Translations under genes and position numbers: made by a program | Notes under the pieces: generated by a model | The model's database searches: none | Seen by the model: the letters and a program-made list of their open reading frames with translations, nothing else | Told to the model about the DNA's origin: nothing | Shown here: positions 1 to 5,555 of the stretch, in pieces | Position numbering within the stretch: position 1 is the stretch's first letter | Layout of the letters: every line of letters starts with the position of its first letter | Assembly: GCA_013695055.1 (NCBI GenBank) | Contig: JACDBF010000384.1 | Coordinates: 1-6,105, forward strand | From: Actinomycetota bacterium | GTDB taxonomy: Bacteria; Actinomycetota; CADDZG01; WHSQ01 | Direction: 5' to 3' | DNA: 6,105 bases

Positions 1-1
1 C

Positions 2-1048
2 ACGTCCCTCAAGGTCATCTGCTACGAGCACATGCAGAGAGCCTGGAACAAAGCGAGCGACCACAGTCGGCTTCCGACCCATTGGCGACAGACCTTCTAC
101 GTCATGCGGCCTATCTGCGACGACCACCCCGACTCCGACCGGCCCTTAACCGACACAACGTTCAAGAACATCCTAGAGAGCTACCTCGAGGAGTACCAAC
201 CGGGCTGGGATGTGCTGCGGGGAGCGCGCGGCGTCTTCAAGGAGCCCCACAGCGCCGAGAACGACAGCGGTCTCGCCATGAGCACTATGAACGTGCGCAA
301 CTACCTGCGCGGAAGACGGCCAGACCCAAAGATCAAAAAGATCCCTAAGCGCTTTCCGACCAAGGGTGCGCACAACAGAATCGCCGCAGTGCTCATCTGT
401 GAGAAGGAAGGATTCGACGAGCTCCTCCAAGCCGAAGGAGTACCAGAGCGCTTCGACCTCGCGCTGATGTCGACCAAGGGCATCTCCGCGCTCGCGGCGC
501 GGGATCTGGCTGAATCGTTGAACGTTCCCTGCTTCACGCTGCACGACCTCGACAAGAACGGTTTCGTCATGGCCGCCGGCTTCCCCTTTGCCACCGACAT
601 CGGCCTCCGATTAGCAGACGTTCAGGAGTGGGATCTCGCTCCCGAGGGCCAGTATCACCGGAACCCTCGGAAGACCTACAGCAACCTAATCAGAAATGGC
701 GCTACGGCTGACGAAGCCCATTTCATTTCAGAGGGGCAGCGCGTCGAACTGAACATGCTCACTGGCCGCCAGTTCGTCGAATACGTGGAGGGCAAGCTCA
801 ATGAGCACGGAGTCGAGAAGGTCGTCCCCGACGCCAGCACGCTTGAGCAAGCGTGGAAGCGTGCTCACCTCCGGCAAAAGGTGAACGCCCTCATCTCGAG
901 GATCTACAAGGACGAAAGCGCCGTTCCCCGAACGCCTGACGACCTCAGCGATCAAGTACGTCGACGACTCGAAGAGGAGCCGGAAAGTTCGTGGGACGAA
1001 GCGATCGCTGACATCGCCGGAAAGCCCGGTACTGAGGAGCCTGGGTGA
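2..1048 (+). CDS. Topoisomerase VI A / Spo11-like Toprim protein (5' partial)
   Basis: The protein resembles the DNA-cleaving A subunit of type IIB topoisomerases, in particular the short stand-alone 'Mini-A' relatives described from mobile elements. The frame is open to the left edge, so the gene begins outside the window; the ATG at 32 has no convincing ribosome site. Numbering from that ATG, the segment RQTFYVMRP (19-27) fits the winged-helix catalytic-tyrosine region, with Y23 as candidate nucleophile. A Toprim domain spans about 117-185. Its acidic residue is E124 in ICEKEG, the STKG turn is at 147-150, and the metal-binding pair is D172/D174 in HDLDKNG. A charged helical C-terminus (about 240-338) follows, beginning VELNMLTGRQF. 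No GHKL ATPase (B subunit) is seen, as expected for stand-alone forms. The terminase-like gene follows on the same strand after 100 bp, which suggests a phage or mobile module. DNA nicking or cleavage is inferred only. Confidence 0.72.
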   Translation, partial: TSLKVICYEHMQRAWNKASDHSRLPTHWRQTFYVMRPICDDHPDSDRPLTDTTFKNILESYLEEYQPGWDVLRGARGVFKEPHSAENDSGLAMSTMNVRNYLRGRRPDPKIKKIPKRFPTKGAHNRIAAVLICEKEGFDELLQAEGVPERFDLALMSTKGISALAARDLAESLNVPCFTLHDLDKNGFVMAAGFPFATDIGLRLADVQEWDLAPEGQYHRNPRKTYSNLIRNGATADEAHFISEGQRVELNMLTGRQFVEYVEGKLNEHGVEKVVPDASTLEQAWKRAHLRQKVNALISRIYKDESAVPRTPDDLSDQVRRRLEEEPESSWDEAIADIAGKPGTEEPG

Positions 1049-1133
1049 TGGCTCCATGACGGGGGGCTTGAGTTCTCCAAAAACCCCGATTTCAGAAAGC
1101 GTTCGTCGGGCGTCTAGCGCCCTGTACAACTTC

Positions 1134-1140
1134 AGGGGGA
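1134..1140 (+). promoter_or_regulatory. Ribosome binding site AGGGGGA deciding the terminase start
   Basis: AGGGGGA lies 8 nt before the ATG at 1149. The frame is open further upstream to an ATG at 1056, but that codon has no comparable purine run and its first 31 residues look non-conserved, so the downstream ATG is preferred. Confidence 0.6.
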
Positions 1141-1148
1141 ATAGAAAA

Positions 1149-1595
1149 ATGGCGAATCCCGTACCCAAACCCGTCGAACAGCGCCGAAATCGCAACCCAA
1201 AGCAAGCCGGTGACTGGATTCTGCTCCCCGAGAGCGGTCGTAAAGGTCCAGCCCCGTCATGCGCTGGTTATGGATTCTCCAAGGTTACTCAAGCCTGGTG
1301 GAGAGCCATTTGGCGGTCGCCGATGGCCTCCCAATGGACTGAGGACGACATTCCCTATCTAGCAGAGCTCGGGATCCTCCGTGAGCGCTTATTGGACGGC
1401 AAGACTTCGGTAGCGTCTGAAGTGCGAATCCGCAGCAACGAGTTTGGACTCTCACCCGCCGGCCGACAATCTCGCCGATGGATGATTACTGAGAAAGATC
1501 AGGAGAGGGCCGAATACAAAAAGCCGGGGACTGTGACCAAGCTCCGAGTGGCTATGGACCGTCGGCCGCGGCCCCAAGGAACCTCCTCCTGGTGA
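1149..1595 (+). CDS. Phage terminase small subunit-like protein
   Basis: This 148-residue protein has the layout of small terminase subunits common in actinobacterial phages. These proteins recognise phage DNA and hand it to the large subunit for packaging. A basic N-terminus (about 1-20) is followed by GDWILLPESGRKGPAP (21-36). A tryptophan-rich core comes next, with WWRAIWRSP (50-58) and SQW at 61-63, then a helix DIPYLAEL (67-74). The ending E..IR..EFGLSPAGR (91-106) plus RRW (109-111) matches the usual 'E-R-E-FGLSP-R-LRW' close of the family. The last 35 residues are rich in K, R and P. No large-subunit gene follows, so the packaging module is cut off shortly after this stop codon. The assignment rests on recalled motif pattern; an unrelated phage DNA-binding protein is the main alternative. 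Confidence 0.62.
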   Translation: MANPVPKPVEQRRNRNPKQAGDWILLPESGRKGPAPSCAGYGFSKVTQAWWRAIWRSPMASQWTEDDIPYLAELGILRERLLDGKTSVASEVRIRSNEFGLSPAGRQSRRWMITEKDQERAEYKKPGTVTKLRVAMDRRPRPQGTSSW

Positions 1596-1640
1596 TTGAG
1601 TGCTCAGGCACACCGATCGCTCCTGCCGTCATCGATTCGG

Positions 1641-1820
1641 TCACCACGGAGGGGTGAGCCGCAGACGTCGAAGCACCCCGCGCGCGCTCTCAGGCTCCGA
1701 TCGGGCGCGCTTGCGCGCCACCGCACGGGCAATGCGCCGCGCGTCGATGTTGAGCTCGCGAAACATTCCGCTGATGGGGTTCGTGAAGCCGGTGAAGTCT
1801 GGAAGATCGTCGAATAGTTG
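1641..1820 (-). pseudogene. C-terminal gene remnant, unrecognised
   Basis: A minus-strand frame runs open from just after the cupin stop codon (1845-1847) to a TGA at 1641-1643. From about 1820 downward it looks coding: most third positions are G or C, and the product reads like protein, with FDDLPDFTGFTNPISG followed by MFRELNIDARRIARAVARKR. It ends in LTPPW. There is no start codon with a ribosome site; the only ATG is at 1766, which would leave 41 residues. I read it as the tail of a longer gene whose front was lost, with the break near the G-run at 1821-1828. I do not recognise the family. It lies in the gap between the phage-like genes and the cupin gene, so a junction is plausible here. 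A short genuine gene from 1766 cannot be excluded. Confidence 0.35.
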
Positions 1821-1844
1821 GGCGGGGGGGCGAGCGATCGATGT

Positions 1845-2342
1845 CTACTGATCAACCCACGTGATGCCGTACTTATCAGTCACTCGTGCGTACGCCTCCG
1901 GCATTGACGAACCGGTGCGCTCCGCCTCCGACAACTCACGGAAGAACCCCTCGAATCCGCCGGGAAAACAAAACACCAGGAAGCGGCCGGTTCGCGGGAC
2001 TACCCTCCGCTGTGCATGAGGAACACCGCGAGGGCCAAAGGCCATCTCACCTGGACCCACATGAAACTCATCCTCGCCAACCTGAATAACGTGCTCGCCT
2101 TCAAGCACGTACCAAAACTCGTCTTCGTTCGCGTGAACGTGAAGAGGCGTGTCGAGCGGGTCTATTTCTTCGATGATGGCGAAAGCTCCGCCAGTCGAAT
2201 CGGACGAGGCCCTGACGATGAAGTCCGCACCGCTGAATCGGAGGCGTTCACCGCCCTCTGCACCGATCTTGAAGCCGCGAATGTTTTCCACAGCAGCAAC
2301 GGTATCGGGTTCGCTCACCCTTCGCAGCAGAGGGCGAGGCAT
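1845..2342 (-). CDS. Single-domain cupin protein
   Basis: This is a 165-residue small beta-barrel cupin, probably a cytosolic metal-binding enzyme or sensor. Both conserved cupin motifs are clear. Motif 1 is PLHVHANEDEFWYVLEG, giving H68, H70 and E75 as metal ligands with G82 at the expected spacing. Motif 2 is GPGEMAFGPRGVPHA, giving H109. The arrangement is that of quercetin-dioxygenase-like cupins, but the substrate cannot be read from the sequence. The ATG at 2342 is chosen because GGAGGAGG lies 4-7 nt upstream; the open frame extends a further 15 codons, but those lie in the tRNA fragment. A GTG at 2318 has a purine run too close to serve. The gene stands alone, immediately downstream of the tRNA-Ser fragment on the same strand. 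Fold assignment is firm; function is unknown. Confidence 0.85.
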   Translation of the reverse strand: MPRPLLRRVSEPDTVAAVENIRGFKIGAEGGERLRFSGADFIVRASSDSTGGAFAIIEEIDPLDTPLHVHANEDEFWYVLEGEHVIQVGEDEFHVGPGEMAFGPRGVPHAQRRVVPRTGRFLVFCFPGGFEGFFRELSEAERTGSSMPEAYARVTDKYGITWVDQ

Positions 2343-2346
2343 TCGA

Positions 2347-2354
2347 CCTCCTCC
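2347..2354 (-). promoter_or_regulatory. Strong ribosome binding site of the cupin gene
   Basis: The minus strand reads GGAGGAGG, with 4 to 7 nt to the ATG at 2342 depending on which GGAGG pairs with 16S rRNA. It fixes the start of the cupin gene. The upstream copy is also one arm of a 7-bp inverted repeat (2350-2368) shared with the tRNA fragment. Confidence 0.65.
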
Positions 2355-2368
2355 GCCTGGAGCGGAGG
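2350..2368 (-). repeat. 7-bp inverted repeat joining the tRNA end to the cupin ribosome site
   Basis: On the minus strand CCTCCGC, loop TCCAG, then GCGGAGG forms a perfect 7-bp stem. The first arm is the acceptor 3' strand of the tRNA-Ser fragment and the second overlaps the cupin ribosome site. There is no T-run, so an intrinsic terminator is not supported. Confidence 0.45.
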
Positions 2369-2414
2369 GCGTGGGACTCGAACCCACAAGCCCTTTCGGA
2401 CAACGGTTTTCAAG
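2363..2414 (-). pseudogene. tRNA-Ser(UGA), 3' half only
   Basis: Read on the minus strand, this is the 3' half of a class II tRNA. It has an anticodon loop CTTGAAA with anticodon TGA (2412-2410), then the anticodon-stem 3' strand ACCGT. A serine-type long variable arm GTCC-GAAA-GGGC follows. The perfect T arm is GTGGG-TTCGAGT-CCCAC, and the acceptor 3' strand is GCCCTCC with discriminator G, typical of tRNA-Ser. CCA is not encoded. The 5' half is missing: the matching acceptor strand GGAGGGC and a pairing anticodon-stem 5' strand are absent upstream. Instead the DNA continues as the coding frame of the membrane gene at 2410-3000. This is what an integrase crossover inside a tRNA gene leaves behind (an att-site copy). 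A deletion or an assembly join would look the same. Confidence 0.7.
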
Positions 2415-3000
2415 CCCCCGACGGTGCCCACACTCCGCTGACCACCTGCAGGTAGCTGTCCGCGTCGATGCCCCTGAGTCCCACTGGATTGTCGAACCCT
2501 GAGAAGATGACTAGCTCTGGTACGAGGGCATTTCCGGCCGTCGCCACGGCGGTTCCGACGCATCCGATCAGGATCACCTTCCGCCACGTGCGCGAGAGCC
2601 ATCGGCCATCGGGAAAGATCGCGGCTATCAGGCCGATCGCTCCCAGGTACAGGAGATAAATCCACTCGTTCATCCAGGCGGCCCAAGTCGCGAGCGGGGG
2701 GCGATGCCCCCGCCCAAGAAGCCCCCAGAAGGCGTATGCCTCAGCGAGACCGTTCAGCGTCGCCAACAAGCCTGCCCCGAGGCAGATCCACCCGATCGCG
2801 TTGTCCGGCCTGCGCGAGGCGATGAGCATGCCCGATGCGCCGAGAACGAAGCCGAACGCAGTCACGAATCCACGCGGACCAAACAGCATCGGCGGGGTGG
2901 GAACCTCCCACGAAAACGCATGAAAGAGGATGGCCGCTACGCCGAGGGCGAACGAACCGGAGGCGAGCGCCCGCGTCGGCCTGCTCGAGCGCGCATTCAT
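2410..3000 (-). pseudogene. Truncated sensor-kinase-like membrane protein, N-terminal part
   Basis: The 196-residue product looks like the membrane N-terminus of the large actinobacterial sensor histidine-kinase family, which pairs with NarL/LuxR response regulators. Five hydrophobic segments are visible at about 13-29, 43-61, 70-92, 110-129 and 140-158. Two family-style signatures are RRPDNAIGW (63-71) in a cytoplasmic loop and FPDGRWLSRTWR (129-140). The frame is then cut at the tRNA-Ser fragment. Its last residues are SGVWAPSGA, and the stop codon is the TGA anticodon of that fragment. No HisKA/HATPase region follows, so the protein cannot signal as a kinase. The ATG at 3000 is used because the frame opens only a little further upstream, with a TTG at 3030; neither has a good ribosome site. 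The family call rests on pattern resemblance without a catalytic domain to confirm it. Confidence 0.6.
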
Positions 3001-3127
3001 GCTCTTGATATGCCTAGGGATATGGAGCAAGAGCAGACGGCAGCGTCGCTATTCCTGTCGAAGCGCACGAACGACTCAGCTCGCGGTGCCTCGCAAAGTG
3101 CCTTCGCGCCCTGTAAAGGGGGCCGCG

Positions 3128-3366
3128 GAGTACCAGCGCGATTCGACGAGCGGCCCCTGCCTCCGCCGACGCAGACATCTGGCGCAAGGCGCGCAGCCCA
3201 AGAACTACCGGCAGCAATGTCGTGAACTGCACCGCCACGACTACGTCGTTCGCCTGGCCGAACCAGCCACCTTCGCTGGAGGAGTCGTCCCAGGGCCTAG
3301 AGACTGACGGAGCAATACAAAGAACACATTGGCAGCAATCCCGACAGCGCGCTGAAGAGCGCGCAC
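3128..3366 (-). pseudogene. Frameshifted small membrane-protein gene
   Basis: Two minus-strand frames together give a continuous-looking protein. The first starts at GTG 3366 behind GAGGGGG (3377-3383, 10 nt spacing). It reads VRALQRAVGIAANVFFVLLRQSLGP, a basic start followed by a hydrophobic helix. Near 3290-3297 this frame degenerates, while the frame one base back continues as PWDDSSSEGGWFGQANDVV and then a second hydrophobic segment, AVQFTTLLPVVLGLRAL. Coding character fades after RRIALVL at about 3128. A single missing base near 3292 would restore one frame. The ribosome site lies 29 nt after the cupredoxin gene on the same strand, so the two were probably co-transcribed. I do not recognise the family. 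A sequencing error is as likely as a true mutation. Confidence 0.5.
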
Positions 3367-3395
3367 ACCCAACGTACCCCCTCAAATGAAATCCC

Positions 3396-4181
3396 TCATC
3401 GCACTACCAGATCGCCCTGCATGTCCGATTCGTGCGGCCGACAAAAGAACCGGTAGGTGCCGGGCGCAGCTTTGAAGGTGACCCTTTGCGTGCTGTTCGG
3501 TGGCAGGTTGAGGTCGACTCCTAGCTCATCGATCGTGAAGGTATGACGGGTGCTGTCTCTGTTGGTGACGTGGACCGCGATCGTCGTACCCTCCGCCCGG
3601 ATAGCGGCTGGGCGGAACTCGATGTCCTCCGTAATCACGCGGATGTCGCCCTCACGCGCCGGGACACCCTCTATCCTCGCGGCCGCGAACACGGAGACAA
3701 CCGCGCCGGCCACGATCACAACCCCGGCCAGGATTGCGGTCGCGCGTGCGCCCCCCAAGGACGTCGCCGGGGCCCTGAGCTGACGCAGCGCGGGGATGGC
3801 GGCGATCGTAGCTACCAGCGTGGAAACCGTGAAGACGAGAAGGGGAATGAAGTCGGCGATCGACTCGGGATGCGTCAAGGTCTCGGCCAGGAACGGAGCG
3901 CTGAACAGCAGCTCGGCCAGGGAGACAACCCCCAGCCAGATGACGCCGACCCGCGGCCAACGAAGCATCACGAGCAATCCGACGACGAAGGGTGCTGCCA
4001 TTGAGAGGAGGAAGGGCTCGAAGCTGAGCTGAATCAACATCGGGACGAGGAATGACGCGAGTGCCCCGATGGCTGCCAGCAGCTGGAGGCGTCCCCAGCC
4101 AAATCCTGCCTGGTCATCGTGATTGCCGGGGAGCCGAGGCCGACTCTCCGTTTCGCTCAAGCTGGTCACCGTCTCACTCAT
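3396..4181 (-). CDS. Membrane protein with C-terminal cupredoxin domain
   Basis: This 261-residue protein joins a membrane part to a blue-copper-type domain outside the membrane. After a short polar N-terminus, hydrophobic segments lie at about 31-53, 57-74, 79-97, 109-131 and 147-167. Residues about 178-261 form the cupredoxin domain, with candidate copper ligands H213 (in RHTFTI), C247 and H250 (in FFCRPHE) and M254 (SDMQG). The C-x2-H-x3-M spacing suits a type 1 copper site, and an electron-transfer or copper-binding role follows from that. The ATG at 4181 has AAAGG 9 nt upstream. It is transcribed divergently from the MarR-type gene, with an inverted-repeat operator between them, so it is a likely MarR target. 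A frameshifted membrane gene follows 29 nt downstream. The domain call is firm; the physiological role is not known. Confidence 0.82.
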   Translation of the reverse strand: MSETVTSLSETESRPRLPGNHDDQAGFGWGRLQLLAAIGALASFLVPMLIQLSFEPFLLSMAAPFVVGLLVMLRWPRVGVIWLGVVSLAELLFSAPFLAETLTHPESIADFIPLLVFTVSTLVATIAAIPALRQLRAPATSLGGARATAILAGVVIVAGAVVSVFAAARIEGVPAREGDIRVITEDIEFRPAAIRAEGTTIAVHVTNRDSTRHTFTIDELGVDLNLPPNSTQRVTFKAAPGTYRFFCRPHESDMQGDLVVR

Positions 4182-4284
4182 CCCCGCCTGCCTTTCGCAC
4201 CCCTGTCCACCAAGCGCTCCCAGGCCCTCGGACAGTGGCGCATCACCCGGCTTCCAGACCCCGGCGTTCCACTGGCGAAACCCT

Positions 4285-4313
4285 TAAGGTTGCCTGTCTT
4301 TCAGGTAACCTTA
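4285..4313. promoter_or_regulatory. Inverted-repeat operator between cupredoxin and marR-type genes
   Basis: TAAGGTTGCCTG, a 5-bp spacer (TCTTT), then CAGGTAACCTTA forms an inverted repeat with 12-bp arms matching at 11 of 12 positions. It ends 5 bp before the GTG start of the MarR-type gene and lies about 104 bp upstream of the cupredoxin start. The size and position suit a homodimeric winged-helix repressor controlling itself and its divergent neighbour. TTGCCT and TTACCT inside the arms could be -35 elements for the two directions, but I cannot assign -10 boxes with confidence. Confidence 0.65.
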
Positions 4314-4318
4314 CTTCT

Positions 4319-4771
4319 GTGCCGCCATCGACGCAAGACCCCGGGCCTCCGTGGCTGAACACGGTTTCGATGCTGGGGCAGGCGTACAGCCTCCTCGGCT
4401 TCCAGATAGTGGATGGCGTGGTGGGGGCTGGCTTCCCCCAGAAGCCCAAACACTCGGCAGTGTTCGCACAGATCGACCCTGAGGGCTCGCGTCTCACCGA
4501 TCTGGCCCGTCGGGCCAACATGACTCCCCAAGCGATGGGCGAGCTCGTCGACGAGCTAGAGGAGCTGGGTTACGTGACCCGCGAGCCGGACCCCCGCGAC
4601 CGGCGGGCCAAACTCATCGTGCTCACCGCTAGCGGACGTGCCGCGATCGAAGCCGGCAAGCAAACGATCGTTGAACTCGAAGCACGCATCAGCGAGATCC
4701 TCGGGGAGGAGGGACACAGGATGCTTCGCGAAATGCTCGGCAAGTTGCTCGCGAGGGCTGATCCGACTTGA
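4319..4771 (+). CDS. MarR-family transcriptional regulator
   Basis: This 150-residue winged-helix repressor has the normal length for the family. An N-terminal dimerisation helix (about 12-33, WLNTVSMLGQAYSLLG) is followed by HSAVFAQIDPEGSRL (45-59). The recognition helix-turn-helix is LTDLARRANMTPQAMGELVDELEELGYV (59-86). The wing carries the hallmark DPRDRRAKLIVLT (91-103). Long C-terminal helices (about 105-148) complete the dimer interface. The frame is open upstream to 4052, but that extension would run through the operator and the divergent gene. GTG 4319, just after the inverted repeat, gives the family's usual length. There is no good ribosome site, so a leaderless or very short leader transcript is possible. 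An ATG at 4370 is the alternative start but would cut the first helix. It likely represses itself and the divergent cupredoxin gene; the effector is unknown. Confidence 0.85.
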   Translation: MPPSTQDPGPPWLNTVSMLGQAYSLLGFQIVDGVVGAGFPQKPKHSAVFAQIDPEGSRLTDLARRANMTPQAMGELVDELEELGYVTREPDPRDRRAKLIVLTASGRAAIEAGKQTIVELEARISEILGEEGHRMLREMLGKLLARADPT

Positions 4772-4887
4772 ACGCGTTCAAGGTGTAGGTCCAAACGTTG
4801 TTCCGCCCGACGCTGCGAGCGCGAGCAAACTCGCCGGCCCGTGAGTCGGACGCGGTACCCTGTCGGCGGAGGGGCGATCAACGGCGT

Positions 4888-5223
4888 TCATTTCCATGAG
4901 TACGATGACAAGGGCGCCGAACTCATCCGCCCCAAACCTGTTGCTACGTTTTCGCGCCTAAGTGCCGTTTGCTTTGCGGACTCGGCGTTGGTGTGTCCTT
5001 CACCCGTCAGGAGTTCCAGAATCTCGACAAGGTGAGGGTGAACAAGGAGCTCGCCGCCGGTGACGGTGACATTCGCAACCCGCGCTTCCAGAAGTCGGGC
5101 TAACCCATCACGCTCGAGAAGGTCGAGCCACATGTCCGATCCATCGCTTGTCGCGGACACGAAGCAATGGGCACGAGGGTTCGGCATGTGAAAGAGGGGC
5201 GGGTTAAGGGGGAACGTCGTCAT
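4888..5223 (-). CDS. Doubtful 111-aa ORF with a radical-SAM-like GGE segment
   Basis: The ATG at 5223 (or GTG 5226) has only GAGG two bases upstream, which is poorly spaced. The first 75 codons look like coding sequence; the last 35 do not. Residues 49-72, VANVTVTGGELLVHPHLVEILELL, resemble the strand-GGE-strand-helix that follows the iron-sulfur motif in radical SAM enzymes (usually GGEPLL-P-L). The CxxxCxxC cluster motif is absent; the only cysteine is C20. If the resemblance is real, this is a scrambled or truncated remnant of such a gene. Otherwise it is an orphan ORF of unknown function. It faces the MarR-type gene convergently, about 115 bp from its stop. Both the gene call and the family hint are weak. 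Confidence 0.35.
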   Translation of the reverse strand: MTTFPLNPPLFHMPNPRAHCFVSATSDGSDMWLDLLERDGLARLLEARVANVTVTGGELLVHPHLVEILELLTGEGHTNAESAKQTALRRENVATGLGRMSSAPLSSYSWK

Positions 5224-5331
5224 CACCTCGACGTCTCAACACCGTGAGTTCAGACAATGTCGTACCGAGACGAGATACGTCAGACGAACGAATGGCCCTA
5301 TCGACGGATTCGCGTGCGCACATGTCGAGTG

Positions 5332-5343
5332 TCGCAATGCCGA
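5332..5343 (+). repeat. Direct repeat copy 1, TCGCAATGCCGAC type
   Basis: The core TCGCAATGCCGAC (about 5331-5343) recurs as TCGAAATGCCGAC about 130 bp to the right, 12 of 13 matching. Both are followed shortly by TGACCAG and preceded 20-30 bp upstream by CGCGT. Short spaced repeats of this kind occur at the ends of some insertion sequences, but no transposase gene is present in the window. Confidence 0.4.
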
Positions 5344-5463
5344 CAAGTCAGCATGACCAGCGGATTCCGGGCACCTCTGGGACCGGTTTCGGGGCGGAGA
5401 CGGTCAGCAGACAGTCAGCATGCGACGCGCCCGTCAGTGAATCTCCGCGTCACTCATTGTGCA

Positions 5464-5476
5464 TCGAAATGCCGAC
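5464..5476 (+). repeat. Direct repeat copy 2, TCGAAATGCCGAC type
   Basis: Second copy of the repeat, TCGAAATGCCGAC followed directly by CTGACCAG. In the first copy the matching TGACCAG is 9 bp further away, so the pair differs by a short insertion or deletion. Confidence 0.4.
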
Positions 5477-5555
5477 CTGACCAGGAAGAACACGCGTTTC
5501 CGCTGGTCGAGCGATTGCCTGGTAGCGGACTCATAATCTTCCTGTCCACCGAGAT

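Noticed and set aside
1604..1855. Minus-strand ORF of 83 codons overlapping the gap after the terminase gene
   Set aside because: Its product lacks coding character. A different minus-strand frame over the same bases (1641-1820) has the better third-position composition.
2363..2452. A complete tRNA-Ser gene on the minus strand
   Set aside because: The 3' half is excellent, but the upstream sequence lacks the GGAGGGC acceptor strand, and GGGGG cannot pair with the ACCGT anticodon-stem strand. The same DNA reads as the coding frame of the membrane gene.
2016..2502. Plus-strand ORFs with products like GGRGTRTHKPF and VGLEPTSPFGQRF
   Set aside because: These are antisense readings of the cupin gene and the tRNA-Ser fragment, a common source of false protein predictions.
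3007..3024. Imperfect palindrome ATATGCCTAGGGATAT upstream of the sensor-kinase-like gene, as an operator
   Set aside because: It matches at 7 of 8 positions per arm but is the only copy, lies where no promoter can be assigned, and the gene it would control is broken.
3347..3364. Perfect 7-bp hairpin GCGCGCT-GAAG-AGCGCGC downstream of the cupredoxin gene, as a terminator
   Set aside because: There is no T-run, and it lies inside the first codons of the following membrane gene, where a terminator is unlikely.
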